Of a stretch of DNA of 64,000 nucleotides, positions 1-13,969 are shown piece after piece. How positions within the stretch are numbered: position 1 is the first letter of the stretch; every line of letters begins with the position of its first letter. The notes under the pieces are model-generated. The model was not told where the DNA came from. It was given only the letters and a program-made list of their open reading frames with translations, and did no database searches. Position numbers and translations under genes: made by a program. Origin of the DNA: Megalonaias nervosa (taxonomy: Eukaryota; Mollusca; Bivalvia; Unionida; Unionidae); NCBI GenBank assembly GCA_016617855.1, contig JAECUM010006801.1:1-64000 (forward strand). The letters run 5' to 3'.

Positions 1-335
1 CACTCAATCCCCTTGTGTAATCCTAAAAAAAAACAATGACTCACTCAGTCCCCTTGTGTAACCCTGGAAAAATCTCCAATGACTCACTCAGTCCCCTTGT
101 GTAATCCTAAAAAAAAAACAATGACTCACTCAGTCCCCTTGTGTAACCCTGAAAAAACTCCAATGACTCATTCAGTCCCCTTGTGTAACCCTAAAAAAAA
201 CAATGGCTCACTCAGTCCCCTTGTGTAACCCTAAAAAAGCTCCAATCACTCATTCAGTCACCTTGTGTAAGCCTAACAAAAACTCCAATGACTCTCACTC
301 AGTCCCAGCTGCAACCTAAAAAAACCTCCAATGAC

Positions 336-336
<1 letters not shown>
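1..336. repeat. Minisatellite, ~40-bp unit
   Basis: About eight head-to-tail units built around CAGTCCCCTTGTGTAACCCT, followed by an A-run and then CAATGACTCACT. Units differ mainly in A-run length and in a few substitutions. The array is cut by the left window edge, so its full size is unknown. It passes directly into a TAA microsatellite. Confidence 0.9.

Positions 337-378
<42 letters not shown>
336..378. repeat. (TAA)n microsatellite, LINE 3' tail
   Basis: About 14 TAA units lie between the minisatellite and the start of minus-strand LINE sequence. In that orientation this is a (TTA)n tail at the LINE 3' end, a plausible origin of the repeat. Confidence 0.85.
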
Positions 379-381
<3 letters not shown>

Positions 382-772
382 TATTTAGGGAAGGTAACTC
401 GGTTAGTTACAGAACTAATCTACCTTGAGGCCTTCTATCTGTTATGTACAATATATACAGTATATACAACATGATGTGAAGAATCTGGCTTGAGACTAAA
501 TAATTAAGTGATTTTAAAAGCCTTGAACACATGCACAAGCATCTGTGAATACATAACATAAACATATATAAAATATAAAATATCATCCTGCATTGAAAGA
601 TTCAACTGTGAAAATGATGCAAAATTATAAAAAAGCAGGTGGTATTTACTGTACTAGAACTGTTAAATTTTCTAAAGATTTCATCCATTTGAGACATTGA
701 TTATGAAAAGAAGAAATGCTAGGAGCCTGCCTTATGTCACTGGGAATGTTGTTCCATACCAGTGGACCAGTA

Positions 773-2353
773 CACCTCTCCCTCAATAACTCGCGCACAT
801 CGGGGGTCCAAAAACACAGACTGCACTATAAGCGAGGGCGCAAGTTACCGAGGGACCTCCAAAAAACCTGCTAGACATCTAGAAAACCGTGTGGTTGGGG
901 TTGGGGGGAGGGGGAACTGGGCTGTTTAATGGCTGAATCTTCGTTTTATAATTGAGTCGAGAAAAATCGTCAATAAAGCGCTTTTTCTGATGAAGTTATT
1001 TGTTATTATCTGTATATCACATTTATTTTTCAAAATGTCCAACATCTGAAAGATCGATAACATGATTGCAACTGGTTTCAACAACCAAACATGGTATGCG
1101 AAAACATTTGTGTATTACGTCACGGCTTTTTGTTTTGTTGATTAGTCTGGTTTCCAGAGTGTTGTATAATAGTATTTCATGAAACTAGGAGTCTACGAAG
1201 CAGGGAACCAGACTAACTGTTGATACACTACCAAACAAGATTCCTTTTTATCAAAAGCATGTAACATTTATTTCGTCAGACAATCGTCTACGTCGAAACT
1301 CAATTTTTGTATTTTTCAATTAGTAAAATATTCATGCCATGATTTCATTGCAAAAATAATAGTGAAACTTCTTATCATGCTTGAGGATATCTCTACGTGT
1401 GAATTCAAAAATTCTCTGAAACTCCTTTTTCCCACAACAGTCCGTATCTGTGAAACAAAGCTCATTATTTTATGAAGTACTCATTTCGCTTGGCTTCATT
1501 GCTATCTTTATCACATTTATGATTGAGTAGGTAATTTTTAAGGTAGTTTAATTAGATATGTACACAATAAAATGTATCACAGTGTTCGATTGATCAACTG
1601 AAATGAGTTACCCGACATACGACCGGTGCCACTGGTTCTTAAGCATGTAGGATTTGTATGCCTTTTGACTTTTATTCAATTCCACCTGGTTTATTTGATT
1701 CAGAAGATGTAATTACCATGATAATAGAAAAGGAGGCCCTCTTTTCATTTAGTGCAACAATACAACAGATGCTTCCGCTAGTCCGTTATCAAAACACGGT
1801 GGGCACTTAATTAGGTTCTCAGCGAAACACTCGCGGACATAGCTGTTACAGTAGATTGACACATTTTACGTTTAATTACAAGAGGATACATTGCATTTAT
1901 GATGATTACACTTAAAAGGAACTAAAAGATAGACTAGAACACAAATTTCAATTGATAAAAAAATTTATTTAATTGGTATTTATTTATTAAAGTACTGCCT
2001 CCACTTGGCGTAAGTGACATTTTCATTGATCAAAATCTCCTTGAATATTATTAATTGCAGTTTACTAAGAATGTCGTTTGAAAAGAAAATGTAACAAATT
2101 ATATGACTTCTTATTAAAAGTCATTATTTCATAATGTTGACTAAATTTCCAGGTCCTATCTACTGTTTTCGATGATAAAACGAGCGGTATATCAAGTTTC
2201 CGTTACCAATTTCAATCGCGATTTTCTTTAAGTTCAACCAATAGGGATACATTTTTTTGGTATTTTCTGGTTTAAAAATTGGGATCCACACCTGACCCCG
2301 TGTTATAAGCGAGTTCGCAAGTTATCAGGGCGCGAGTTATCGAGGGAGTGGTG
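773..2353. mobile_element. pogo/Tc1-mariner-like DNA transposon, non-autonomous
   Basis: The ends are inverted repeats: CTCCCTCAATAACTCGCGC near the left end and CTCCCTCGATAACTCGCGC on the complement of the right end. Both ends begin CACC. A TA dinucleotide flanks each side (771-772 and 2354-2355). The uninterrupted LINE sequence is preserved nearby at about 2574-2590 and has a single TA, so the TA target duplication is confirmed by a paralogous empty site. No transposase reading frame is visible in the 1.58 kb, so this is a decayed or non-autonomous copy. Confidence 0.85.
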
Positions 2354-2710
2354 TATATTGAAAACTTATTTTTTTAAAACAATTCCTTCTTTGACCTTGG
2401 TATAATGTAATTTTTGCTTCTTATACACCTTAAATTTGGAGTACCGTCAGCATCTCTTTGGTGAAAGATATTACTTAGACAGGAACGGTTTTTCATTTAA
2501 GACATTGATTATGAAAAGAAGAAATGCTAGGAGCCTGCCTTATGTCACTGGGAATGTTGTTCCATGTCAGTGGACCAGTATATTGAAAACTTTTTTTTAA
2601 ACAATTCCTTCTTTGGCCTTCGTATAATGTAATTTTTGCTTCTTATAGACCTTAAATTTGGAGTACCATCAGCATCTCTTTGGTGAAAGATACTGCTTAG
2701 ATAGACAGGA
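2354..2710 (-). repeat. Tandem partial duplication of the LINE 3' region
   Basis: About 125 bp at 2354-2478 (starting TATTGAAAACTT) recurs at 2582-2706. The ~80 bp at 692-772 recurs at 2498-2581. The LINE segment around the pogo insertion site is therefore present twice, once filled and once empty. Confidence 0.8.
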
Positions 2711-2915
2711 ATGGCTTTTCTGGATACTTTATACATCAATTTGGCCTTTCAAAGAAATATTCTTTCATGTATTGTTAAAACCTTTATATTATTCATTGCA
2801 TCCTGGAAATTGTCTATACATTGATCTATAATTAAATGACAAGCCCTCTTTTGGAGTCTTAAAAGTGTTGTTGTGTTTGAATTAGAGGTATTACCTCAAA
2901 TTACATTATAGTCTA
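2482..2915 (-). pseudogene. LINE reverse transcriptase C-terminal region
   Basis: Read on the minus strand, this piece continues the RT reading frame after the interrupting TIR element. It contains RLQKRACHLII and, further on, the conserved LINE C-terminal blocks around residues RSKNYIIRRPKKELF. There are stop codons and no complete frame. It lines up with the RT half at 3895-4904 as one original protein. It is a dead fragment. Confidence 0.65.
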
Positions 2916-3894
2916 ACGCTGTATTATCGCGGGCTTCATATTATCGCAGCAAACGGGATTTTCCGAATAATTTAGGACACACGCCGTCTAGCGGTTGTTT
3001 ACAGATGTAAAGCTGTAGCAGTAAGGATTCAAATATCTTACAGCACAATTTCCTCTAAAATGTCAACATGTTTTATAACTTTATGATGAAAAAGAATGAA
3101 GATCACGTTTTTGTAAAGTTCATGCAATTACGTTGATCATCATATAAAAAAATCCAGTTGAACATGCTATACCTGCATTGGCTTTGGTTACAAATTATAT
3201 TCAGTGTATTGTCTGATGGTGACATACATGTTCTTACAAGGTCAAGGTTGCAATTTCATTTCATGGTAGCCAATATGGACCAACATTCACAAAATGTTGT
3301 TGCTGATCATATTTCATGTACGTACATAAGAATATAATAACAGTTAAACTTTCTTTAAATCAGTAATATTTTAATATTAATAATAATAATAATATTAATA
3401 ATAGTTGTTATATAGTTACATTTCTTTGCCCATTTAGCATTTAAAATTCATATAAAGTTAAATAATTGTTGCATTTAATCTGTAATGTTGTTATTCATGG
3501 ATTCCACATGGATTTACACTTGAATTACATTTGTGTGTTGGAATTTATCATTGGATCCTTTCCTTTATTGTGGAAATACTAAACCAGTACAAGTGTGGAC
3601 ATTTCTTCTCATAGGTAAGTCGTATTTTATTTTTATTATAATACTTGTGTGCTACCATACGTAAGTTGAGCAAATACCATGATAATATAGAGTTGTTCCC
3701 CCATTGTATGTTAATCTGGGTCAGCCATCGTATGCTGTTTTATTTACATTTGAGCGCTTCGTTTGACAAAGATTTGTTATAGGAACAGATAGAGGGAAAG
3801 TCATTGAAACTTGACAAATTAAAAGTAAGCATCATTATCAAAACAGTTTTAATATGTACCAGTAAGAACATTATGTACTGCGATAATACAGCGT
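2916..3894. mobile_element. ~980-bp TIR element inserted in the LINE
   Basis: The left end ACGCTGTATTATCGC is the reverse complement of the right end GCGATAATACAGCGT. The element splits the LINE RT between its LDYCS motif and the downstream C-terminal block, so its limits are confirmed by homology on both sides. TIR style (TATTATCGC) is pogo-like. The expected TA duplication is not clear on the right flank. No transposase frame seen. It includes a short (TAA/TTA)-rich tract near 3375-3405. Confidence 0.7.
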
Positions 3895-4904
3895 CCCAGG
3901 CTACAATAGTCCAGATATGGCTGAATATAACTTTTATAAAAGATGACCCTATACTGAAGAGGAATGTATGTTTTGATTTTCCTCAGTAGCCAAAGATAAG
4001 AATTAACCTTTTTCAAAACATGTTTAATGTGAATAGACCAAGTAAGATTGTTATCTATGAATACACCAAGAATTTTATCCTGAGAGGTCATATTAAGGCT
4101 CACATTGTCAAACAGAACCTGGAGTTTGTCGCTATCTAGCCTTGCTCGTTTTTGTGTTTTGTAACTAGTAGGGCTTTCGTTTTTTTCTGTATTTATGATC
4201 ATACTGTTTTCTTTGCACCATACTTGAAGTCTGTTGAGAGGCTTATTTTCAAGTACCATTTTGGTTTTACCCATCTCAGACAGTGTAGTATCATCTGCAT
4301 AGAGGTCAGTGGAAGAAACTGAAGTTCCAATCTTAAGAGGTAAATCATTGATAAAAAGAATGAATAACAGAGGTCCAAGGATAGAGCCCTGTGGTACTCC
4401 ACAATTAATATTTTTACTTTCAGAAAGTTGACCATCTAAAGATACTTTTTGCACTCTATTGGTTATGTAAGAAGTAAACCAGTTTAGGGAGTTTTCACTG
4501 CATTGATAGATTTTTAGTTTTTCAAGCAAAATTTTGTGGTCTACAAGAATAAAAGCTTTACGAAAATCAACCATAATAGTGCCTACCATTTCTCCTTGAT
4601 CTAATGCTTTCAGCCATTTATCAATCAACGATACAAGTGCAGCTTCACAGAAGTAATTCTGTCAAAAGCCAGACTAATTATCATGAATAAGATCATAAAT
4701 GCTCAAATAGTTGAGAAAAGAATCATGTACATGTTTTTCTAGTAATTTGGAGAGACAAGGAAGGATAGAGATGGGTCTGTAGTTATTTACATCATCTTTT
4801 GTTCCTGCTTTATGCAATGGTGTAACCTTGACAGTTTTCCATGTTTGTGGAAATTTATTAAACCTAATACTTTCATTGCAAATGAAAGCTATACTCTGAC
4901 TCAA
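3895..4904 (-). pseudogene. LINE reverse transcriptase, fingers-palm
   Basis: Two collinear minus-strand pieces (4904-4674 and 4628-3895) encode the RT core. Motifs in order: NYRPISILPCLSKLLE, DFRKAF, GVPQGSILGPLLF, the catalytic YADDTT and LGVFIDNNLTW. In-frame stops lie between the pieces near 4640-4675, and the frame is cut at 3895 by the inserted TIR element. It is inactive as it stands. Confidence 0.85.
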
Positions 4905-5080
4905 CTTCCTTCTGCAACCCTAAAAACATATCAAAATGAATAATAATTCAAGACAAAAAAGTGTTTACTTAGCTCCTTAAGTTTCAACAGCCTTGGCCTG
5001 GAAATCATACAGCTTTTGAGACTAAGTATGAGTCTGAGATTTTGTGTCAACCAATCATAAGGAACTTTACATCTATAATG

Positions 5081-5339
5081 CCCCAAGTGGCCATGTGGTC
5101 TAAAGCGCTCACCATTACAGATCACTGCCATCTCACCTCTGTCTGCGTGGGTTCGAGTCTCCGGCTTAGTCAATGTGGGTACATGAGAAAGCTTGCCAGT
5201 AGCTTCTTGTGGGTCGGTGGTTCTTTCCAGGGTTTTCCCAGGCTCTTCCTCCACCATTTATACTGGCCGCCATGTAAGGCCTATCTTGTGCTGAAAAATG
5301 GCCTTAAACCCTACAACAATGACAACAACAACAACAACA
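5081..5339 (+). mobile_element. SINE family B, full copy with target duplication
   Basis: The head resembles tRNA-Leu/Ser: box A-like GTGGCCATGTGGTCTAAAGC and box B-like GGTTCGAGTCT. A body motif GTGGGTCGGTGGTTCTTTCC resembles the conserved central domain of several invertebrate SINEs (my assignment to a named domain is uncertain). The 3' end is (AAC)n. A 12-bp target duplication ACATCTATAATG lies at 5069-5080 and 5340-5351. Confidence 0.9.
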
Positions 5340-5351
5340 ACATCTATAATG

Positions 5352-5786
5352 ACATGATTCATTGACTGAATATGAAAAATCAAGCTTAGAGTTTTATGAT
5401 CTCTATGCTTAGTTTCATTAAACTACTTCTTTATTTTGCTTAATATCAATACTTACCCAAAATCAATTTAAAAATCCTACACAAGCAGTAGAAAGGACCT
5501 TTTGCCTAATATTGCTGATATAGTTTGCTAAAATTAAGTTTAATAAACTAATTAGTGTAATTATAAAGACTACATGTTATCATATAAATATTTAAATAGT
5601 ACTGTACTTTAAAAACCAGTGCACCATGAATACAATAGAACCATAGATTACACAAAGTTGCACTATTCTGTATTTAGAGGATCCAAATTGTCTGGAATAT
5701 TTACAAAAATTTACTGCCGACTTGTGGGGCCTAAAAACTGACATAATAACTACACTACACATATATAGGGATAAAGAGGTTTGTAC
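5352..5786. other. AT-rich intron sequence, nothing recognised
   Basis: Follows the sphingomyelinase exon ending at 5787 in transcription direction (intron 9). No exon carrying the expected next block (GHTH-type metal site) was found here or to the left. Small open frames look random. Confidence 0.5.
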
Positions 5787-5869
5787 CTGTTCATAATTTT
5801 GTAGTAATTCCAACTATAAGCCTTTATACAGCTTCCAGAACCTGGGTAGATGTGTCCAATGACATGGAC
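5787..5869 (-). CDS. SMPD1: Sphingomyelinase exon 9 (IGHI metal site)
   Basis: Preceded by ATTTCAG and followed by GTACAA. Encodes the [10 protein letters not shown] block with a zinc-ligand His, then SWNYYKI. The family usually reads GHIPPG; here a Tyr replaces the first Pro and the following loop is two residues longer. Starts in phase 0 and ends in phase 2. Confidence 0.88.
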
Positions 5870-8800
5870 CTGAAATGTACATTTATATAAGCAATTTCTG
5901 CATTAAAAAAATTAAGAGGGTAATTCATAAAATGAGAAAAATAAGTTTCTAAATTGATGCAAATCTCTTACTGAAGTAAAAATCTTTCAATTTCTAGTGA
6001 ATTTACAAATATTTGAAATAAATTGTAGTTCCCTTAAGAAAAAATATACCTTTGTGCCCAACATAAAAACATGATTCAATTACATCTTGTCACCTTTTAC
6101 AGATTGTACAAAAGACTGAAGATATTACATTCTCCATACAAAGAGTTAATTTACACAATATAAAACTAGATGGAATGATGGACAGGTGGACCTGACTGGT
6201 GTGTGGACAGTTGTTGTTGCACTGTAATCCCAATAAATCAAATTCTAGCGTCATGCCAAGGAATTCGAACTAGATCAGCATATTTGCAGTATAGGTTATA
6301 ATTGAATGTCAAGTTCCAACAGCAAACAGTTCGTGAACCAAGAAGAGAACATAATACAAAACAAACTGTCCACTCTCAATGCTGATCACTTGTAAAGTGA
6401 ATGACCAGTGTCAGCTGCCTCAGCACAGCAGACCCTTGTCTCTGATTAGCTGATAGCCAATCCAACTAGTGCGCATGTCCACTGAACTGACTTTGAACTG
6501 ACCCACATAATAGGCCTTGACTGGAATCCATTCTTTGTGTAAACATCATTTAATTGCATTAAACACCTATTATCCTAAAATCTGTGCTTGCATTGCTCCC
6601 TTTTTATTTACAGTTTGTAGGAGCCATGAAATTGACTCGCATTATAGGTGATAATATCGAGGGGCTTGGTAGAGCACTGTACTCATAATCCAAGGGTCCT
6701 GGGTTCAATACTTATACATCCCAGACCAGGTCAGCTGCTTCAGTGTGTCAATGGAAAAGGAACATACCTCCCATTTCCTGATATAGTGTGTTAAAAGTGC
6801 CATTAAAACCAGCACCAAAAGGCAATCCACTTATACTGATAGAAGTTCTAACAAGAAGACTGTTATAAAAATACACAAACAAGTATTCAATGATGTGAAA
6901 CAATATTATATTTGGTTCTTAACAGCCAAGACTTAAAACCTGTGAAATAAATTAATAAAAAGAAACAATAAACATTATTCAATCTAATGAAATGTCTGAT
7001 CCCAGTGATATACTGAGAGATTTCTAAGATATATTTTAGACACTGATATATAGTTAAGGACCCATATATATTAGAACTACCTTTCAGCAGTGTTGACTAT
7101 GCAAAGGACCCATTTTTTACATAGTTATGCATAAAAAGATTTATAAATGAAAAAAGTCAGAAATTTTTCATCACCTAAGAAACATGTAATTAGAGTCTAC
7201 TCTTGTCAACATTGTTTTCCTTTCATTGTGTATTTGGTACAACTAAATTTGGTAATTTTCTTTATGGATTCTAAAGAAACCAAAGTTTAATTTTTTTAAA
7301 GAACTAACTCACATGTGCCTCCTTTTCATTTGGAAGAAGCAGCAAATACTCTTAAACAACTGTTTTTTATACACACTCATTCCTTCAGATTGGTTCCTTA
7401 CCTTTTCTCCAATATTTTCTGACTCCTGAAGCTCGTCTATAAACCATTCTAGTTGACCTGCTGGATCTGTTGTGTTTATTAACAGCCACCTAGAAAAAAA
7501 ATAGATTTTTTAAAAATTTGAACAAAATTAAAAAATGTTGCTTTCCCATTCTAAAGCATCTAAAGAGTCACTTTAACTTGTGGGATACACATTTTCATGG
7601 TTTTTCATGGTTGTTGCAAAATGCAAATTCAAAGACCTAACAAATAATCAACAGTATGCATACATACATATATACATATATACATACATACATACATACA
7701 TACATACATCTAATTGGGCATAATTTTAACCATCTAATGCTTAAAAAGTGAATCTAAAAGTTTCAGAAATTCACCTCATTTCCAAAAGTTCATGAAAGTA
7801 CTGGTATATCAGTAATGTCTTACAATTTGACTTATAATTAGAATCATGCAAAAGTAAAAGGACAGTCAAGCTATAGTTCAAATATTGTTTACTGAGTTAG
7901 CAATCAAACAAGTCAAATGGAAAAATACAGTGTACTACTGTTAAGAGAAGATGGCCTAACAAAAGGGGCAGGTTTCTCGTCAGGAGGACAAAATGGTTCC
8001 AGGCAAGAAACCGCTGATCAGGGAGTATTTGATGTTGGTGGTGGTTGGTAGGGTTCTTTTGAGAGGGGACCATTCAAGTGTGGTACCATTAGTAACATTA
8101 TATAGAAATAGAACATACAGTATCATGAGAATTGTACAAATCATTAACTTACCACCTCCAGGACATTATTATTAATCTACATATATAAAAATGAAGGATA
8201 ATAAACAAATGTTCAGCAACAAGTACCCACAGAATTTATTTTAATGAAAAATTCTGTAACCAAAATAGTTTCATTCTTGTTATATGCTACTTACCAGTTC
8301 CCATTATTACAGAAATTCATGTTCAGGGATATTATCTTTAGTCCTGGAAATGGTCTTACTGAATAGAAACCTCCCCTGAAAATGTAAGATAGAAGATCAG
8401 TAACTTGATACGATCATACATCTAGTAACTGTATATTGTGATACTTGATATCCTGTACCTTCCAATTTTTCAGTCACCATCAACCCATAAGAAACATAAC
8501 TGAGCACATTTTTGGCTATTTCAGGCTAAGGAAATGGGAGCTAAGCATGTTTCCCAAGGACACTGATACATGTGGGTCTTGGTGGGTATCAAACACGCAA
8601 CTCTCACATGATCCCTGGATAATGACTCCACCACTTTAACAACTGAGATACCATGGCTACCACTAATTTTGGTACAAAATACTATATTATTATTAAATTA
8701 GGCAAATTTTAGGTACATAAGAAAAATGATAACTGATATTTTATTTATAAATATTTATAAAAAAAAAACAGAAGGAAACTTTATAGAAGACATAAAAAAA

Positions 8801-9820
8801 TCATCAGTTAACAGAAGGATGTAACCAATTGAAATTTACTTCCAGGTTTTCGTGCTATCTCCTCATTCAGTACTACCTTATGCAGCTACTGAGTGCGAAG
8901 AGTACTATGTGTTACAAGTGCCATAATATTTTATACAATTTATTGGAAATGAAAAATATTCTGATAAACAGTGTTATATATAAGTACTGCTCCCCCTTTG
9001 CATTGCTGTTTATGGGAGTCAAAGAAGCGGCCTGTGTTATAAGTGAAAAACATTTTGATGTACTATATATATTCGCTTCTAAGTTGAGTCCAATTGCAAA
9101 CTGACCAGACCCATATCTGCTGTCAACTAATGCAGATCTAGGTCTATGCAGTATATTTAGGAGTAATCAGTGGAACAATCAACATACCTCGATGTGACCA
9201 TAACAGATCAGGATCTACATTATTTACCTTTGGACTTGACTTACTAGTGAGTATAGACATGTGACATAGCAAATTTGTGTCAGATTAGTGCCCAAACACA
9301 AAATATGATATTTAATGATTTGAAACTGCTATAACTGGTTATAACTGGTTTCTCAGCAGCCAAAAACTAAAATTGAAATAAATAGCAAAAAACAATAGTG
9401 AACCATTTTAATTAAATGGATCCATGACCAAATGACCGTTATATATGAAGGTCAGTGATATAATCAAGAAGGACCTTATAATGGGGACCTTATAGTGAAA
9501 TACTATTGTATTGATAACTGATGCAAAAGAACCATACGTACTTAAGAATGGTTGAAAATGTACTCTCAGGTAGCCAGTAGTCCCAAGTGACAGCCAAGGC
9601 AGAATACAACCATGTCTCTGACTGGTTCCCAGTTATAAATGGTGGTGGGAAACTGAAATGGAAGTCAACTCAATATGCAAAACTACAGTCATATCTGAAT
9701 CAAAATTACAGTAAATTATTAGTCATCAAAAAAATATGATACTGTCTACCTTGACCATTGTATACACATCTCTAATTTCCCAAAATGATATCTTTATAAC
9801 CATATATACCAGCATGTATC

Positions 9821-9880
<60 letters not shown>

Positions 9881-12800
9881 ATTGGTAGATGTCAGAGTGA
9901 CTTCACAGAATATCCATATATACCAGCATACATGTATATCTGAAAGACTTCAAAGATATTACCCCAAAAAAACCAAGCAACAAGGAAAGAGTCTCACTTT
10001 ATCCACAATTATGGATGACAATCTGCATTGCAAGGAAATAAAAAATTAAATTTAGAGACATTAAAATAAAACAAAATTAATTTTTCATTGTAAACTTGTT
10101 TGTCTGGCATTCATTTCTGTTCTTTAATATAAATGTCGAGAAAATAACTTCAGCAGTAGAAGTTTGTATTCAAAAGAAAATGTATGCATATCAGTCTTAA
10201 AATACAAATCTGCACATTTGAAGTATCTATATCAAGTAAATCTGCAATTACAAAAAAAAAAGGGGGAAATGAGAAACAAAAGTCTGTATATATAGTCAGC
10301 CTTCGATATATACTAACATATTTTGAGAAAGTCTTTAACAATATCACAAAGGTCTTAGTAAACTGTTTATTTAAAAATATTTTTTTTCTTCAAAAGTATG
10401 CATGAGAGTGTGTGTGTGATTTAGATTTTAAACATAGATTTAATGAATTTAGTCATATTGCTAAGATGTTTGTAGTGTGGCAGTTTATAGTGATGTTTAC
10501 CACTGGGGCATCATGCAGCAGACATGTAGCATCATGTGCCACTGAGTCACATTACCTTGACACTGGGCTGACCAGTCCTAACACTAACCTCTTAATGCAG
10601 AACGCTACGCGAGGCAGCTGCTAGTACTATTTTTATAAGTTATTGGTATGACTCAGCTGGGGTTCAAACCTGCAACCTAACACATCTGAGGCAGATGCTC
10701 TAACTACTTAGGCCAAAGGACTGGTTTCCAAAAGTGTGAAATGCCTTGCAAGAATCTTCTTTCCTCATTTTTGGAGTTGAACAAACTTCCAAGGAACAAC
10801 AATTTACTTTCCTGAGAAAGATTTTGGAGAAGGTCTCATTTAATTGCATAAATTTGCTTATGTAAAATGAGAAACAGGAAATACAAAACATTGGGGTTAT
10901 GCTAGGACATATCAGACTGTAGGGGATAGAGCCAGGGGCATGAGCACAAAACAACTAACACATTTCCTACACCAAGTTTTCTTCATACCTAGCTGGTACA
11001 AATTAGGCCCTGGAAATAGTTCCAATGCAGGAGCTTTATAGGGCACCTTTTGGAACTTCCATTTAACAGACCCATGCCTACACGTTTATGTTCTGCCCCT
11101 CCCAATATTCCCTTACCCCAATGCTGTATCTGGCTCTGCCACTATTATGTGGTCCTTGTTTGCAACTGTCCTGGAACTTTCGTAGTTTTATTTCCAAAAA
11201 TCTAACTGTTTATCAAAGACTTTATTCCAGATGATAAGAATAATATGAGAAAAGTCCTTACTTCTGATCTAAAAGCAGCAAAATTTATAAAAAGGAATAA
11301 ATATTTATTGAACTCAAGATAATACACAAAATTATAGAATACAAAATAAAGTAATTCAAAGCAGTTATGTACGGTAAGTTCAAAACTTACCCAGTATGTT
11401 ATATCTGCATCATGATTTGCTTCAGATTTATGCTACATTCATTACTGTATATACTCACTTATGAGACAAGTCCAATAGAAAACTGTACAGACCCAGATCT
11501 GCCACCACATAGTGCACCAGCAGATCTGAGTATGCAGTTTGTTAGGAGTAATCAGTAGAACAAAGAGCACAGATCCTGGTCTGCTGGTGCATTATGCTAT
11601 GGCAGATCAGGATCTTTGTTGTTTTTAGTTTGACTTGACTTGTAAGCAAGCATATATGGTAAATTACTGTAAAAATTACTTTTCATTAATTTAAATTTTT
11701 GAAGCTACATTTTAAAAAAATGTGATAATCACCAAAAAAAATTCAGATCAGTATTTTGCAGCAAGTTTGGTTGTCTAAGTTGTCATACCTATTGACTGGA
11801 GCACTCTCATGATTTCCTAATGCATGAAAGACCATTTTACCAGGAAGGTAGGTAAGGAACATCTCAGCTACAATATGAAGGACACCTAGCTGGTCTTCTC
11901 TCGATTGATTCCAGACATTGTGTGCTGGCAAATCACCCGTGAAGACTATATAGTCAAACTTAAAAGGAAACAGAAAATATTGTTTTCATTTTACATTTTA
12001 TTTCTTGTTTGTTTTAACTAAATTTAAAGCTGCAATGGTCAATCTTAATTTTGTCTTCAATTTTAAATTGCCAAGACAAGCTTAACAAAAGCAATGCATA
12101 CATACACAATGTATTCACCATTTGCATTGTTTTCTTGCGAAATGACCCTGACATTGACTTTGTTTTAATTATGGAATAATGGGGGCTTCTTTATCATCAT
12201 AAGCAACTCATGTGTGAATTTTCATGAATTTAACAAAGTTGAACTGGAGTAATTATCTAAAAATTAATTTCCTTTGTAATACTGCAGTGACCTTGATCTT
12301 TGTCAGCTACATTCCAGAATCAGTAGACTATGCTGTTTCACACATCTGTGAAGATATGGGAAGCATAAGCCAAGCTATTGTATGGAAATCACTGTGGTTA
12401 GCATGCCACACTCGAGACCAGAAGGATGCAAATTTTAATTCTACCATCATACTAACTAGGGTCAGCTACAGTGGTACTTGAATGCAATTATATATGCACT
12501 AAATAGTGTGTCACTATGCCTTAATATACCAACCAAAACATTAACACTCCAACCAACAGTGGGTATATAAAAAAAGTATTTTTAAAGTAACGGTGTATTT
12601 AGTAAGGGTGTATTTAGTAGAGGTCTGCCTTGAGAAAAGTTCCTCATTTAAGTTATATTGAAACATGCATGACTATACTGGCAGTTAACAGTTTCCCATG
12701 GAAACTGTTGACAATTTCAGGTGATGCCCACCACCAACAATATTCCTATATCCCAGCAGGCTAGTCCAAACCAGACTATTTTGATAGAAAAAGGCGTAGA

Positions 12801-13008
12801 CAAATTTGAATTATGAGGTTTTGTAAATCAAACATTAGCATTTTGACTGCATTAAGAAATAACTGAAATGTAACAATTGTCTCCCATGAGAAAGTGAGAA
12901 AGGTACAGTATGTAATAAACACTGGTACAAGAAATGCATTTACAATATAGTATTATAGCTTTCATTTAGATTTATTGGAGGAGGGTACAATACCCTCACA
13001 TTATAAAC

Positions 13009-13051
<43 letters not shown>

Positions 13052-13898
13052 CCTGGTCCTGAATAGACTTGAGGTGTGTGAACAAATTGCTAAGCAGGAT
13101 GTAGGGTGTATCACACCCTCTGTAGTCTCCCCACTTCCCGGCACCATCCTGGTCTGGAGCTGCATACCAAATTTGAGTTTAATTAAAATAAAATTTTCAA
13201 TCAAATATTTTATAAAGAAAAATTTAGGATCAATGCTTATGGCAGATGACAAACATTTTTTGTGAGTCAAATATTTGCACAAAGGCAGATGTATAAGGAA
13301 TATAATCCAGTCACTTTTGTCTGACACAAACCCTTGCCATTAAGGATGCTGCATAAAATTAATGTAAAAAAATTCAGCTCTCTTCATCTGTCAGTCAAGA
13401 ACTCCTTATTGGTGACCCAAATAAACTTCAACAGTATTTATTATATAATACATATTAAAAATCATTAATTTAAATTGACCATTTCTTGAAAATTTAACCA
13501 GATATTTTAATACGTACTAAAGTATAATAGTTGAATGAAGCAAACTATAAAAAAAATATTCAACAACCCCTCCCCCAAAACAAAACTGATATGCTAATGG
13601 GTTGAAAAGCATATTCAATATCAATTGCATTTAATTCTGAATGACTTCAAAAAATGATTCCCATTGGAGGTGATTTATTGAAGTAATAGTCAAACAAAGC
13701 GCAAGTTAATGATAACTACAAGCAACACCTTACCTGGTGGCCCATCATCAATCCGACAGCAGAGTGGCTCCCCACAGACAGCATTTGATCCCTGGATATA
13801 CATTTGGTCCAGGTGGATGTCTGTTAAGTGAAGCACACGTAACCTGGGGGAGCTTTCCTGTATTTAAAGAAGAATTAATTAAAAACATTGTGTACTGA

Positions 13899-13969
<71 letters not shown>

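Larger units (their letters stand above)
377..4910 (-). mobile_element. 5'-truncated non-LTR retrotransposon (Jockey/CR1-type), interrupted twice
   Basis: Minus-strand LINE copy. The reverse transcriptase is at 4904-3895 and the C-terminal region at about 2915-2482; the 3' tail runs down to the TAA repeat. It is interrupted by a TIR element (2916-3894) and by a pogo-like element (773-2353). Seen directly: conserved RT blocks with in-frame stops and no endonuclease domain. RT motif style (GVPQGSILGPLLF, YADD) fits the Jockey/CR1 group; the exact clade is inference. Confidence 0.8.

Noticed and set aside
1..336. CRISPR-like array
   Set aside because: Repeats are contiguous, without unique spacers, in an animal genome; it is a minisatellite.
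5042..5365. 107-codon plus-strand frame and its minus-strand partner
   Set aside because: Translation of SINE B; the same peptide-like frames recur in the other copies.
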